This document shows, piece by piece, positions 8,054 through 15,996 of a stretch of DNA of 53,837 nt. The position numbers and the translations under genes were made by a program. The DNA lies in the NCBI RefSeq assembly GCF_046115505.1, contig NZ_CP170737.1, positions 1-53,837 on the forward strand. The letters run 5' to 3'. The notes beneath the pieces were generated by a model. It saw nothing but the letters and a program-made list of their open reading frames with translations, did no database searches and was not told the origin of the DNA. Position 1 is the stretch's first letter, and each line of letters begins with the position of its first letter. The stretch is from Dellaglioa kimchii. Its GTDB lineage: Bacteria; Bacillota; Bacilli; Lactobacillales; Lactobacillaceae.

Positions 8054-8366
8054 TTAGAAATGCAAAAAATGTAAATAGTCGTTAGAAGCTATAAAATGCC
8101 TTAATTGGCTTTTTAATAGCACCAGTATAAAACATAGAAAGGGATAAGAACGTAAAACATAACATCGATTATGCGTAGTTGTTGCTATATCAACGTTTAC
8201 AGCGCTTAGTTTGTGATTTTTAAAAATTCACAAGCCGTAGGTTTATTTGTTGCGGGGTGAAGAGCAGACCACTCTGTGCCTTTCCTCAGCTTTATTGAAT
8301 ATACCAATTATCATATTTGTGCAATACTTGTTATACTTGCAACAGATTAAGAAATGAGGGAATAAC
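8054..8366. other. Intergenic region between repA remnant and DHFR-like gene
   Basis: No gene seen. An extended inverted repeat at 8211-8233 has outer arms TTGTGA and TCACAA around an A/T core. The stretch TACTTGTTATACTTGC near 8325-8340 holds a TATACT -10 candidate for the gene at 8367, which has a GAGGGA ribosome site. Confidence 0.5.
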
Positions 8367-8882
8367 GTGGCTAAAATTTTCTTTTATGGCGCTGTTAGTT
8401 TGGATGGCTACCTATCCGATGTGAACGATGGATTACAATGGTTATTTGATACAGAAGTCGGTGATAAACTTACCACAGATGCCTTTTTGGATACGGTAGA
8501 AACTGTTGTGATGGGCAGAATTACATACGAAGAGGCCCGAAAGTACGTCCAGCCTTTATATCCCGGTAAGGATGTTGTGGTGTTTACCCATAATACTAAT
8601 TTCGATGTCCAAGAAGGTTTTGCCGTATCCGAGGATCCAGTAGACTACCTTAGAAAGTTGAAAGAACAACCGTCGGGCAATATTTGGGTGGTCGGTGGTG
8701 TGAACCTACTAAAAAACATTATTGTTGCTGACTTGATTGATGAATGGTGGATTCAAATCGCACCCGTTTTACTTGGTAACGGAAAAAGATTATTCGAGCA
8801 ATCCGACTATCAAACTCGGCTGAAATTAATTGATATAACGCAAATGAAACAATTGACAGAACTTCATTTTCGCCGAAATTAA
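8367..8882 (+). CDS. Dihydrofolate reductase-family protein (RibD C-terminal-like)
   Basis: 171 residues. It starts GAVSLDGYLSD, has VVMGRITYEE around residue 48 and NIWVVGGVNLLKNI around 105, and ends in LLGNGKRLF. These are the NADPH-binding and structural motifs of the RibD_C/DHFR-like superfamily. Such stand-alone proteins are common in Gram-positive genomes and plasmids as putative NADPH-dependent reductases of unknown substrate. A good ribosome site (GAGGGAATAACGTG) supports the GTG start at 8367. A strong terminator follows. There is no operon partner. Confidence 0.85.
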   Translation: MAKIFFYGAVSLDGYLSDVNDGLQWLFDTEVGDKLTTDAFLDTVETVVMGRITYEEARKYVQPLYPGKDVVVFTHNTNFDVQEGFAVSEDPVDYLRKLKEQPSGNIWVVGGVNLLKNIIVADLIDEWWIQIAPVLLGNGKRLFEQSDYQTRLKLIDITQMKQLTELHFRRN

Positions 8883-8896
8883 TATTTAAACAACGG

Positions 8897-8934
8897 AAAA
8901 CCCGCTTCAGTTAATACAACCTGAAGCGGGTTTT
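8897..8934 (+). terminator. Intrinsic terminator after the DHFR-like gene
   Basis: AAAACCCGCTTCAG pairs with CTGAAGCGGGTTTT, a 14-bp stem with a 10-nt loop; symmetric enough to act in both directions. Confidence 0.9.
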
Positions 8935-8977
8935 CGTTCAATAAAAAAATTCAGGGAATTGCCCCTCACGGGGCCTC

Positions 8978-9103
8978 TTAAAATCGCTCCAAAATCTTGA
9001 CATTAATTCCAACGAAAAAAAGTTTGTAATTTAATATGGACGATTTTATGTGGTGGAAATAACCCATAGCGCGTAATACATTGATGGTTTTTTGTAGCGC
9101 CAT
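8978..9103 (-). CDS. Possible 41-aa small protein
   Basis: Minus-strand ATG at 9101-9103 preceded by AAAGGAGTG, a strong ribosome site. It encodes a basic, amphipathic 41-residue peptide beginning MALQKTINVLRAM and ending VKILERF. A tight GCCCC-GTGA-GGGGC hairpin (8960-8974) follows directly downstream on the same strand, as a terminator would. I do not recognise the family. It is not a good fit to Fst-type toxins, lacking the central hydrophobic span and charged tail. Reality rests only on RBS, size and hairpin. Confidence 0.4.
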   Translation of the reverse strand: MALQKTINVLRAMGYFHHIKSSILNYKLFFVGINVKILERF

Positions 9104-9261
9104 AATCACACTCCTTTTTATCTTAAAATATGTACTTCATGTATTATGATGCAAACGAATTGGATAAGTATTTATATACACAAATGTAGATTCCCCAGGC
9201 TTAATAGTGGTCATCATTTTTAATTAAAATCAATACGATAGGGAACTATATTAGCATTCAA

Positions 9262-9302
9262 AATAAGTTGAGATACAGATACTATCTCAACTTATTTTTT
9301 TA
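9262..9302 (+). terminator. Intrinsic terminator
   Basis: AATAAGTTGAGATA pairs with TATCTCAACTTATT (14-bp stem), followed by TTTTTT. No plus-strand gene is evident just upstream, so it may belong to a lost gene or shield the oriT region. Confidence 0.8.
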
Positions 9303-9409
9303 TGGGGTTAAGCTGACACCAGCTTGCCCCACGCGGGTAGCGTTCTGCATGACATGCTCTCACTGAAGGTGATCCTGCAATGATAAATTGCCCCGTCACG
9401 GCGTGACCC
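9300..9409 (+). repeat. About 110-bp structured repeat, copy A (mobilisation-region element)
   Basis: About 80% identical in the same orientation to 27754-27863. It contains several perfect short hairpins: AGCTG/CAGCT, GCATG/CATGC and GTCACG/CGTGAC. It lies upstream of the MobV oriT and relaxase gene, where single-strand origins often sit. The sequence does not establish its function. Confidence 0.7.
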
Positions 9410-9534
9410 GCCGGAGGTTTTACGAGCCGGATAATAGGCGCTGTAAAATAGCAGTTTCCCCAGTAGGAAGGGGAAACGCTACTGTCAGCGCTTGTCGATG
9501 ACGCGCCTCGCAGAGCCTGTCCAAAATAGCATTT

Positions 9535-9580
9535 TGGTATAACAGGCTATACCAGATTTTTAACGGTGTTATACTGGTCT
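9535..9580 (+). other. Putative MobV-family oriT
   Basis: An inverted repeat TGGTATA/TATACCA (9535-9541 and 9548-9554) lies just before GGTGTTATACTGG (9565-9577). The GTG-TTATACT core matches the nick region of pMV158-type plasmids, where MobV relaxases cut. It sits 30 bp upstream of the mob start codon, the normal arrangement. Confidence 0.75.
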
Positions 9581-9610
9581 TGGAAAACCTTTTTCGAGGA
9601 GGCATTTTTG

Positions 9611-10846
9611 ATGGCGCATTTAAAGAAAAATACGCGTGGTTCAGTTCCCGGCTTAGCCGTTCATTTTGAACGTAAAACTGACCATCACACCAACAAAGAA
9701 ATTGATGTGTCGAAAACCTATCTGAATCAAGAGCTCATGGCTGATGGTTCTGATATGCTTTCACGTTTCAACGAGCGTTTAAATGACGTTTATTGCATGA
9801 AAAGAGACGATGTGAAGGCGTTAGCGACGTGGATAGTCACTTTACCTGAAGAACTCACAGAAGCGTCCTACGAGCAACAGAGCGCCTTTTTTGAAGCAAC
9901 TAGCAATTTTCTCAATGACCGTTATGGTCAAGAAAATACCGTGGCCGCGGTGGTGCATTATGATGAGACAACCCCTCACTTGCACTATGCCTTTGTCCCA
10001 GTGGTTTTTGATGATAAAAAATCACGTTATAAAGTATCTGCTAAAGAAGTGCTAACGCGACATGATCTGCAAACCTTTCATGATGATTTAGATCAGCATT
10101 TAAAAAAGGTGCTGCCCTTTTATGAACAAGGGATTTTAAATCACAAAACCTTACCGTTTGAGAATGTCGCTGAAATCAAAAAATACAACGATCAGTTTAA
10201 CGCCTTAAAAAACGAACTAGCTGACGTTGAAGACAATATTAGGGCTAAACAGGCCGTACTTAAAATCACGGATCAAGCCTTAACGGAAGTTGACTTAGCC
10301 GAAAAACAAATTGATGATTTTAAACAAGCCTTATCTAAAAACCTCTTTGGTAAGACGGTGCTTAAACCAGATGACTTAGATCGCTTTAAAAACGTGTTAG
10401 CCACGATGAAGAAAGCCACCTTACAAAGCCAGCATGAGACAGAAGAACTCAAGCAAACGTTAGGCCAAGTCAAAGCGCAATTAGCAGACGTCCAAGCAGA
10501 CTATCAAAACCTGAAAGAAACGCATCAAGCGCTTCAGAAGCGGCAACGCGAACAGCAACAGCTGGATTATGCCATGCGAGACATACTTAAAAATGATTAT
10601 GCTGTCGACAAGCTATCGCATACTGATGTGGAGGCTCGGTATGTTCTTTATAAGCTGGATCATGAAGAACGCACAAAAAATAAAAAAGTAGCCCAGTCAT
10701 GGTTAAAAACACTGACGACAGCTAGAGCAGATCCAGATACGAAAATAGCGCCAACTAGATTAGATCGCGGTATCGAACAAGTTAAAGCATTAATCAATCG
10801 GATCATTGAATTAACGCGTGATCTTTTTAAAGGACCTAGTCTCTAA
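9611..10846 (+). CDS. mob: MobV-family plasmid mobilisation relaxase (Pre/Mob)
   Basis: 411 residues from the ATG at 9611, chosen because GAGGAGG (9596-9602) precedes it; an upstream ATG at 9566 has no such site and lies within the oriT. The MobV motif HYDETTPHLHYAFVPV supplies the metal-binding histidines, and an N-terminal NTRGSVPGLAVHFER region resembles motif I. The C-terminal third (about 215-340) is a long coiled coil. The protein would nick oriT and pilot the strand during mobilisation by a helper conjugative apparatus. It belongs to a different family from the relaxase at 47458. Confidence 0.88.
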   Translation: MAHLKKNTRGSVPGLAVHFERKTDHHTNKEIDVSKTYLNQELMADGSDMLSRFNERLNDVYCMKRDDVKALATWIVTLPEELTEASYEQQSAFFEATSNFLNDRYGQENTVAAVVHYDETTPHLHYAFVPVVFDDKKSRYKVSAKEVLTRHDLQTFHDDLDQHLKKVLPFYEQGILNHKTLPFENVAEIKKYNDQFNALKNELADVEDNIRAKQAVLKITDQALTEVDLAEKQIDDFKQALSKNLFGKTVLKPDDLDRFKNVLATMKKATLQSQHETEELKQTLGQVKAQLADVQADYQNLKETHQALQKRQREQQQLDYAMRDILKNDYAVDKLSHTDVEARYVLYKLDHEERTKNKKVAQSWLKTLTTARADPDTKIAPTRLDRGIEQVKALINRIIELTRDLFKGPSL

Positions 10847-10988
10847 CGTTAAACCTACTTATTTGCCCGTCTAAGCGTTTTTAGCTACGAAACGTATAAA
10901 TCAGCATTAACCAAGTTAAAATGGCTCTATCGACTTATTAAGGGGCAATCATATTAGATAACAAGTGATATGTCATTGGAAATCATTC

Positions 10989-11045
10989 AACAAAAGAATC
11001 CCACGTACAAAATTGACGTACGCAGAGGTTCTTTTGTTTTTTTTT
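10989..11045 (+). terminator. Terminator between mob and the replication origin
   Basis: AACAAAAGAA pairs with TTCTTTTGTT, with an inner GTAC/GTAC pair, followed by a long T-run. The remaining stretch 10847-10988 shows no gene. Confidence 0.8.
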
Positions 11046-11152
11046 ATGGGTTCAATAAAAAGGCAAAGCCTATTATAAGTTTATCTTTTATATTTTAATC
11101 TTTTGTTCTTTTGCGCGGTTAGAAATTCAGTAATATCAAGGTTTTAATAGGT

Positions 11153-11252
11153 AATATAGCGACAAAAAACTATGTATATAGCGACAAAAAACTATGTATA
11201 TAGCGACAAAAAACTATGTATATAGCGACAAAAAACTATGTATATAGCGACG
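11153..11252 (+). repeat. Theta origin iterons: 22-bp direct repeats
   Basis: Units 11153-11174, 11175-11196, 11197-11218 and 11219-11240 read (T/A)ATATAGCGACAAAAAACTATG, followed by a 12-bp partial fifth unit (11241-11252). They lie just upstream of repB beside an A/T-rich stretch (about 11060-11150), as in iteron-controlled Rep_3 plasmids. RepB should bind here to open the origin and limit copy number. Confidence 0.93.
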
Positions 11253-11260
11253 TTTTAAAC

Positions 11261-11330
11261 TATTTTGTCGCTATATAATGTTATAATAAAAGCATAAAGA
11301 AATTCCCGTCTAAAAGTTTTTCTTTATGCT
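11261..11330 (+). promoter_or_regulatory. repB promoter with inverted half-iteron and leader hairpin
   Basis: The iteron core appears inverted at 11261-11277, overlapping TATAAT boxes at 11274-11279 and 11282-11287, so RepB can probably repress its own promoter. The leader then forms a perfect 12-bp stem (AGCATAAAGAAA 11291-11302 with TTTCTTTATGCT 11319-11330) before the AAAGGAG ribosome site, a possible attenuator or antisense target. Confidence 0.65.
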
Positions 11331-11363
11331 TATCCAACAACACGCCTAAAGGAGCGTATTTAT

Positions 11364-12518
11364 ATGTCTATTATAACAGAATCAAAGACAAGGCAGGTAC
11401 AGACCTTGAATGAATTATCAAAACGTAAAGTTGTTGAACATAATAGTCTAATAACGTCGATTGCCAAAATGGACAAAACCCCATTAAAGATGTTTGAATT
11501 AGCTGTCTCTTTAATTGATACAGAAAATCCCCCGAAAGACCAGACAGTTTATTTATCCAAGCAAGAGTTATTTGCTTTTTTTAACGTGGATGATAGCAAT
11601 AAACATAGTCGTTTTAAAGAAGCAATTGAAAAAATGCAGAAACAAGCATTTTTTAAGATAAAAAAAGCCAAAGAAAAGGGATATGAATTTGAAAGTATTG
11701 TGCCTATCCCTTATGTTAAATGGGCGGATTATCATGATGAAGTAACTATCCGATTTAGCCCCGAAATCATGCCTTATTTAATCAATCTCAAAACCAATTT
11801 TACGCAACATGCCTTATCAGAAATTTCTGAATTGAATAGCAAGTATGCAATCATTTTGTACCGTTGGTTATCAATGAATTACAACCAATATGAGCATTAC
11901 AGCGTTAAAGGTGGGCGAAGAAAAGAGCAAGTGGAAAGTTACCGTAATCCGATAATCACTATTCGAGAATTGCGCGATACGACCGATACGGTGAGTGAAT
12001 ATAAAAAGTTTACTGATTTTGAAAGAAGAGTATTAAAAGATCCGATTAAAGAAATCACAAACCATACCAGCTTTAATGTTACGTATGAAAAAGTAAAAAA
12101 AGGACGCAGCATTGAAAGTATTGTCTTTCATATCACTAAAAACCAAGTTGCAGATGATATTAGTTACAAATTAGATGATCCCGCTTATATTGACGGTAAG
12201 ATAAGACAAGAAGAAAGTGAAAAAGATCTTGTTTATGAAGCGATGAAAAGTCCATATACAAAATTGCTGATGGAACATTTCTTGTTGACATATATTGATT
12301 TAACGGATACGACTATTTTGTCCGGGTTACAGAAAAATGTTTATCCACTTTATGACGAATTAAAAGAGTTACGTGGTTTAAAGGGCGTGAAAGAGCACTT
12401 AGCATATATCCGAGATAAACAAGATGACTATTCGAAAAAGAATATTGCTAAGTATCTTAAAAAATCGATTGAACAGTATCTACCAATCGTTAAAAGGCAG
12501 GATATAGATCATGAGTGA
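11364..12518 (+). CDS. repB: Replication initiator RepB (Rep_3 superfamily)
   Basis: 384 residues. Residues about 20-230 form the paired winged-helix Rep_3 domain (VVEHNSLITSIAKMDKTPLKMFELA, then YVKWADYHDEVTIRFSPEIMPYL, then SKYAIILYRWLS), followed by a C-terminal domain. It binds the upstream iterons and starts theta replication. It is the only intact initiator in the window, so it is probably what maintains the plasmid today. The ribosome site AAAGGAG precedes the ATG, and the 3' end overlaps the next gene by 8 bp, indicating coupling. Confidence 0.93.
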   Translation: MSIITESKTRQVQTLNELSKRKVVEHNSLITSIAKMDKTPLKMFELAVSLIDTENPPKDQTVYLSKQELFAFFNVDDSNKHSRFKEAIEKMQKQAFFKIKKAKEKGYEFESIVPIPYVKWADYHDEVTIRFSPEIMPYLINLKTNFTQHALSEISELNSKYAIILYRWLSMNYNQYEHYSVKGGRRKEQVESYRNPIITIRELRDTTDTVSEYKKFTDFERRVLKDPIKEITNHTSFNVTYEKVKKGRSIESIVFHITKNQVADDISYKLDDPAYIDGKIRQEESEKDLVYEAMKSPYTKLLMEHFLLTYIDLTDTTILSGLQKNVYPLYDELKELRGLKGVKEHLAYIRDKQDDYSKKNIAKYLKKSIEQYLPIVKRQDIDHE

Positions 12519-13089
12519 AAATTTAAAAACAATTCGAGAACTTGCTGATGAGTTAGGAGTTAGTAAGACTGCAATTAACAAAAAAGTTTCGGATAGCGAA
12601 CGAAAACAATGGTTTTCAAAAAACGGAAACCGGTTTTTGGTTAACGAAGACGGACAAAAGGCTATAAGAAAAATGTTTTCATCTGGAATCGACAACCATA
12701 AATCGAAAACCGAAAACACATATCAACAACCAGAATCAAAAACCGAAAACTTTGAAAACGCCAACCTAAAACATTCAGATATTAACTACTTAAATGATAT
12801 TATTAAGTATCAGAATGCACAAATAGAAGATTTAAAAGAAACTAAATCACAACACTTTAAGCAATTGGACCAAATGCAAAATTTATTAGACCAGCAACAA
12901 CGATTAGCCTTACAGGACAAGCAACTGCTCGAAGAATACAAGGCAGAAATTAAGGACTTGAAAGCCTTAACGATGGCACCGCATGATGATGGTGAAAAAG
13001 AAGTGACGTCAGACAAACAACCGGAACCTGAAAATAGCACCCCGGAGTCACAACCTAAACCGAAAAAGTGGTGGCGTTTTGGTAAATAG
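12511..13089 (+). CDS. DUF536-type replication-associated protein
   Basis: 192 residues. The N-terminal helix-turn-helix (IRELADELGVSKTAINKKV) is followed by a polar linker, a coiled coil around residues 90-150 (NDIIKYQNAQIEDLKETKS onward), and a short conserved C-terminus, KKWWRFGK. Proteins of this type sit immediately after repB in many Lactobacillus theta plasmids. They are presumed to bind DNA and aid copy control or stability, but I know of no firm role. It overlaps repB by 8 bp. Its last about 32 codons recur as a fossil at 41583-41683. Confidence 0.85.
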   Translation: MSENLKTIRELADELGVSKTAINKKVSDSERKQWFSKNGNRFLVNEDGQKAIRKMFSSGIDNHKSKTENTYQQPESKTENFENANLKHSDINYLNDIIKYQNAQIEDLKETKSQHFKQLDQMQNLLDQQQRLALQDKQLLEEYKAEIKDLKALTMAPHDDGEKEVTSDKQPEPENSTPESQPKPKKWWRFGK

Positions 13090-13121
13090 TTACAACTAAA
13101 AAAGAAAAGAAGACTAGTTAA

Positions 13122-13563
13122 ATGGCGGAAGATAAATTTGAACAAGCTGTAATTGACAAGCTAAAGAGTGAAGGTTGGGAATATCTAACAGATTATTCTG
13201 GTGTAACAGTTGATCGGCTATATGACCACTGGCGCGACATTCTGAATGCCAACAATCGTAAACGACTAGAAGATACGCCGTTATCTGATAATGAGTTTGA
13301 ACAAGTGAAGTTGGAACTAACGAAGAATAAAACGCCGTATGATGCGCAACTCATGTTGGCGGGTACGGGTGGTGTTGGGACCGTACCGTTGAATCGTGAT
13401 GATGGGACGCAGCTAGAACTTGAAATATTCTATGGTGATGAAGTGGCTGGTGGACATTCACGTTATGAAGTCGTTAACCAAATTACGTTTACGGATTTAG
13501 CAACGTAAGTTAGATTTGTTGAAAGAACAGAAAAAAGGCTTTTTACAAAAGATGTTTGTTTAG
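13122..13563 (+). pseudogene. Fossil type I restriction locus: HsdR N-terminus joined to HsdS C-terminal tail
   Basis: 13122-13508 encodes 128 residues matching the start of type I restriction subunit HsdR (MAEDKFEQAVIDKLKSEGW, then GTVPLNRDDGTQLELEIFY). Full HsdR is near 1000 residues, so this is only the front of the nuclease domain. Right after it, in another frame (13504-13563), lies RKLDLLKEQKKGFLQKMFV and a stop, the usual C-terminal tail of HsdS. An internal deletion has therefore removed most of hsdR, hsdM and hsdS. The HsdR part recurs, shorter, at 41281-41550. Confidence 0.78.
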
Positions 13564-13579
13564 GGTCTATAATTAATAA

Positions 13580-13966
13580 GTGATGGGGTATTGTGGAACT
13601 GATGGTCAGGCAATAACTACGCAAGCAACTAGAGACGGTGGAGTTGATGGATTTATCCAACAAGATGCATTAGGGCTACAAAATATATACATCCAGGTTA
13701 AAAGATACGCTAAATCAAATTCTGTAGGTTCTAGAACCATCCAAAGTTTTAGTGGAGCACTTCAGGAAAGAAGTGCAGGAAATAGTAATAGTGGTGTCTT
13801 TATAACTACTTCATCCTACACTCAAGATGCTTTAATATCCGCTAAACGTCTACATATAAAAGCTATTGACGGTGAACAATTGGCTAAACTAATAATTAAA
13901 TATAAGGTTGGTATAAAAACCATCAATCAATTTCCAATTTATGAGATTAATAAAGACGACTTTTAA
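13580..13966 (+). pseudogene. Truncated Mrr-type restriction endonuclease (catalytic domain only)
   Basis: 128 residues matching the C-terminal Mrr catalytic domain: MGYCGTDGQAITTQATRDGGVDG, with the PD-(D/E)xK residues in GGVDG and IYIQVKRYA. Mrr proteins are near 300 residues; the N-terminal winged-helix targeting domain is missing here and the frame opens directly at the domain edge. The fragment may be expressed, since the frame is intact, but would lack target recognition. It follows the type I fossil and is probably part of the same decayed restriction cluster. Confidence 0.75.
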
Positions 13967-14008
13967 TTCCCGCCATTTCCATCAGGGTAATTTATAAGGA
14001 GAAAAGCT

Positions 14009-14074
14009 ATGGATGACTTAAAAACCATAATAAGTAAAACTCTCAATCAATATCAAAATACTAAAAATAAATAA
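14009..14074 (+). other. Start of a lost gene or 21-aa peptide
   Basis: A strong ribosome site (ATAAGGAG) precedes ATG at 14009 and a 21-codon frame (MDDLKTIISKTLNQYQ, then K/N-rich). The good RBS with such a short frame suggests a gene truncated at its 5' end. I do not recognise it. Confidence 0.35.
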
Positions 14075-14145
14075 AAAAATTCTTTTCAATTCTTATTTAT
14101 GGTATGACATAAATAAAGTAAAGTTATTCGTCTAGGTTAATCTTA

Positions 14146-14199
14146 TTAATGCTCTTTCTCACTAGTGTTGCATGCAACACTAGTGAGAAAGAGCATTAA
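14146..14199. repeat. 54-bp perfect palindrome with no loop
   Basis: The centre lies between 14172 and 14173 at GCATGC. All 27 bases on each side pair exactly, running out to TTAATGCTC and GAGCATTAA. There is no T-tract, so it is not an ordinary terminator. Confidence 0.97.
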
Positions 14200-14243
14200 A
14201 TATACTGCAAGGCAAGACATTTGGTAATTGAAGAATAACAAGC

Positions 14244-14296
14244 AAAAAAATAGCAGTCAGGTCTCTTGACAAAGTATAGTTGCTATTCTTTTTTTA
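14244..14296 (+). terminator. Terminator-like hairpin at the island border
   Basis: AAAATAGCA pairs with TGCTATT plus T-run (14281-14295) over a 25-nt loop. The segment 14300-14400 shows no gene. Confidence 0.6.
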
Positions 14297-14402
14297 GGCC
14301 CTACTTTAATGAAATTTTTGTTTGGAGGGAACGACCTCATTCCTTTGATTATTTCAGTTGAATTTAATAGAGAAGCCTGGCGTCTATTAAGAAATACTTT
14401 TC

Positions 14403-14444
14403 TTGATGAGCGTCAATTTTTTTAACGGAAATCTATCCTATACT
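14403..14444 (+). promoter_or_regulatory. FNR-type box 1 and dps promoter
   Basis: TTGAT-GAGC-GTCAA at 14403-14416; the -10 TATACT at 14439-14444 starts 36 bp after the box start. This puts the box centre near -41.5, the class II activator position. No -35 is needed or seen. It is one of four equivalent promoters in 14403-17003. Confidence 0.8.
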
Positions 14445-14517
14445 AAATTCAGTAAAGGAAAAGGAGAAATCAAAGGAAACTATTTTAAACAAACCAAAAT
14501 TATAGGAGGAATAGATC

Positions 14518-15090
14518 ATGACTAAAAATAAAGCGTCTCAAGAAAGAACACCCCAAGAAAGATTGCAAGAAGAACAAGAACACAAGGAACATGTCCATCA
14601 TACAAAAATTAATGCAGCGGCCATTTCGGATCATCTTTTAGGGAACATGCATACTTTACATGTGAAATTGCACCAATATCACTGGTATGTAAATGGCGCT
14701 AATTTCTTCACCCTGCATGAAAAATTTGAAGAATTGTATAATCAAAACGAAGAATGGTTCGACAAACTAGCAGAACGCTTGATTACTTCCGGTCATAAAC
14801 CGGCTTCAACCACCGCTGAATTTGAAAAATATTCCATGCTTTCAGAAGATGCCATCAATAAATACGCTAAAGCAGAAGACATGGTTGAAAATATTATCGA
14901 AGATTTCAGAAGTACCCGTGAATTAACGATTCGTGCTATTCGTTTAGTACAAGATGAGGGTGACGATGCTTTAGAAGATACACTGATTGCTTTTAAAAAT
15001 GACTTAGATAAAAACATTTGGATGTTGCAAGCGTTCATTGGCAAAGAGGCATTGGAAGACGATGATGCGTTTGATGAGGATGAAGATTAG
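14518..15090 (+). CDS. dps: Dps-family ferritin-like DNA-protection protein
   Basis: 190 residues. The Dps ferroxidase signature is present: HQYHWYVNGANFFTLHEKF (about residues 51-69), then WFDKLAERL, giving the intersubunit His, His, Asp and Glu ligands. The N-terminal about 35 residues are charged and flexible, with a His-containing stretch, as in DNA-binding Dps forms; the C-terminus is acidic. Dps dodecamers oxidise Fe(II) with peroxide and store it, preventing Fenton damage. A strong RBS (TAGGAGGA) precedes the ATG. FNR box 1 lies upstream, and a terminator follows, so the gene is monocistronic but co-regulated with its neighbours. Confidence 0.93.
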   Translation: MTKNKASQERTPQERLQEEQEHKEHVHHTKINAAAISDHLLGNMHTLHVKLHQYHWYVNGANFFTLHEKFEELYNQNEEWFDKLAERLITSGHKPASTTAEFEKYSMLSEDAINKYAKAEDMVENIIEDFRSTRELTIRAIRLVQDEGDDALEDTLIAFKNDLDKNIWMLQAFIGKEALEDDDAFDEDED

Positions 15091-15127
15091 GTTTTTCGTA
15101 AACATACATTTATAAATTAAATATTTT

Positions 15128-15160
15128 GGGGTTGGGACTCTTTCCAGCTCCTATTTTTTT
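15128..15160 (+). terminator. dps terminator
   Basis: GGGGTTGG pairs with CCAGCTCC (two G-T pairs), followed by ATTTTTTT. Confidence 0.75.
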
Positions 15161-15179
15161 GCCGTTAAAAAGACTTTTC

Positions 15180-15220
15180 TTGATGAGTGTCAATTTTTTT
15201 GAGCTAGGGGCCTTTATACT
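15180..15220 (+). promoter_or_regulatory. FNR-type box 2 and promoter of the FNR-like gene
   Basis: TTGAT-GAGT-GTCAA at 15180-15193 with -10 TATACT at 15215-15220, 35 bp apart. The regulator gene therefore probably activates itself. Confidence 0.78.
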
Positions 15221-15274
15221 AAATATAGGAAAGTTAAAAAAAAGGACAGTAAACTGATAAAGGGGAACAACGAA

Positions 15275-15982
15275 TTGACTCAATACACCCAACCACATGC
15301 AGCAGGAGACCACTCAGCTTGTATCCGCTTAGTCCCGATATTCAATCATTTGGAGGAAAGCTCGATGGATCGCATCGCTGGAAAAGCTCACACGAAGCAC
15401 TATCAAAAAGGGGCGTTTCTGTTTCGCTCGCAAGAAAAAGATGATGCCTTATATATTGTGAATCGCGGAAAAGTCCGCATCTATCGCTTGTCTGATTCTG
15501 GTAAAGAGCAACTAGTGCGTATTTTGAATCCGGGTGACTTTACGGGAGAATGGACGTTATTCAATCCTGATGCTGTGCATGAGGAATACGCAGAAGCTAC
15601 TCGAGATACGTCTGTCTGCATGATTCAACAACATGATGTACAAGAGTTTCTAAAAGAGTATCCTGCAATTTCGTTAAAGCTGCTAGGAGAGATGTCGCAG
15701 CGGTTAGAAAAATCCGCACGTCAAACCGCACAAGTAGCCGTGGAGAGTGTCATTACCCGTTTAGTTTTGTTTTTGGCAGAAAATGTGGAACCTGAAATGG
15801 GCAACTCTCCCACCATCACCCTGCCGATGGCAAAAAAGGACATTGCTTCCTATTTAGGAACGACACCTGAGACCATCAGTCGCAAATTTGGAGAATTGGA
15901 GAACGAGGGATTGATTCAACAGCTGTCTGGGAAAAGAATCAAGATTCAGGATTTAGATGATTTATTGCTTTACAGCGAATAA
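15275..15982 (+). CDS. Crp/Fnr-family regulator, FLP-like (paralogue 1)
   Basis: 235 residues from a TTG start with AAAGGGGAAC upstream. Residues about 25-125 form a cNMP-binding-type beta barrel and 160-225 a winged helix. The recognition helix TPETISRKF carries the E-x-x-S-R pattern used by FNR to read TTGAT. There is no four-cysteine FeS cluster, but Cys16 and Cys115 are conserved in the paralogue at 26984-27676 with the same 99-residue spacing. This recalls L. casei FLP, whose two cysteines (97 apart) form a redox-switchable disulfide. The likely role is a thiol or metal-responsive activator of dps, itself, the HMA gene and the ATPase through FNR-type boxes. Confidence 0.85.
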   Translation: MTQYTQPHAAGDHSACIRLVPIFNHLEESSMDRIAGKAHTKHYQKGAFLFRSQEKDDALYIVNRGKVRIYRLSDSGKEQLVRILNPGDFTGEWTLFNPDAVHEEYAEATRDTSVCMIQQHDVQEFLKEYPAISLKLLGEMSQRLEKSARQTAQVAVESVITRLVLFLAENVEPEMGNSPTITLPMAKKDIASYLGTTPETISRKFGELENEGLIQQLSGKRIKIQDLDDLLLYSE

Positions 15983-15996
15983 TCGGACACGGAAAA

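Noticed and set aside
8211..8233. TTGTGA/TCACAA inverted repeat as a CRP/FNR site
   Set aside because: The half-sites are 11 bp apart, too far for CRP (6) or FNR (4) spacing; more likely a hairpin.
14146..14199. Palindrome as an intrinsic terminator
   Set aside because: There is no T-tract on either side and no gene ending immediately upstream; a proper terminator-like hairpin follows separately at 14244.
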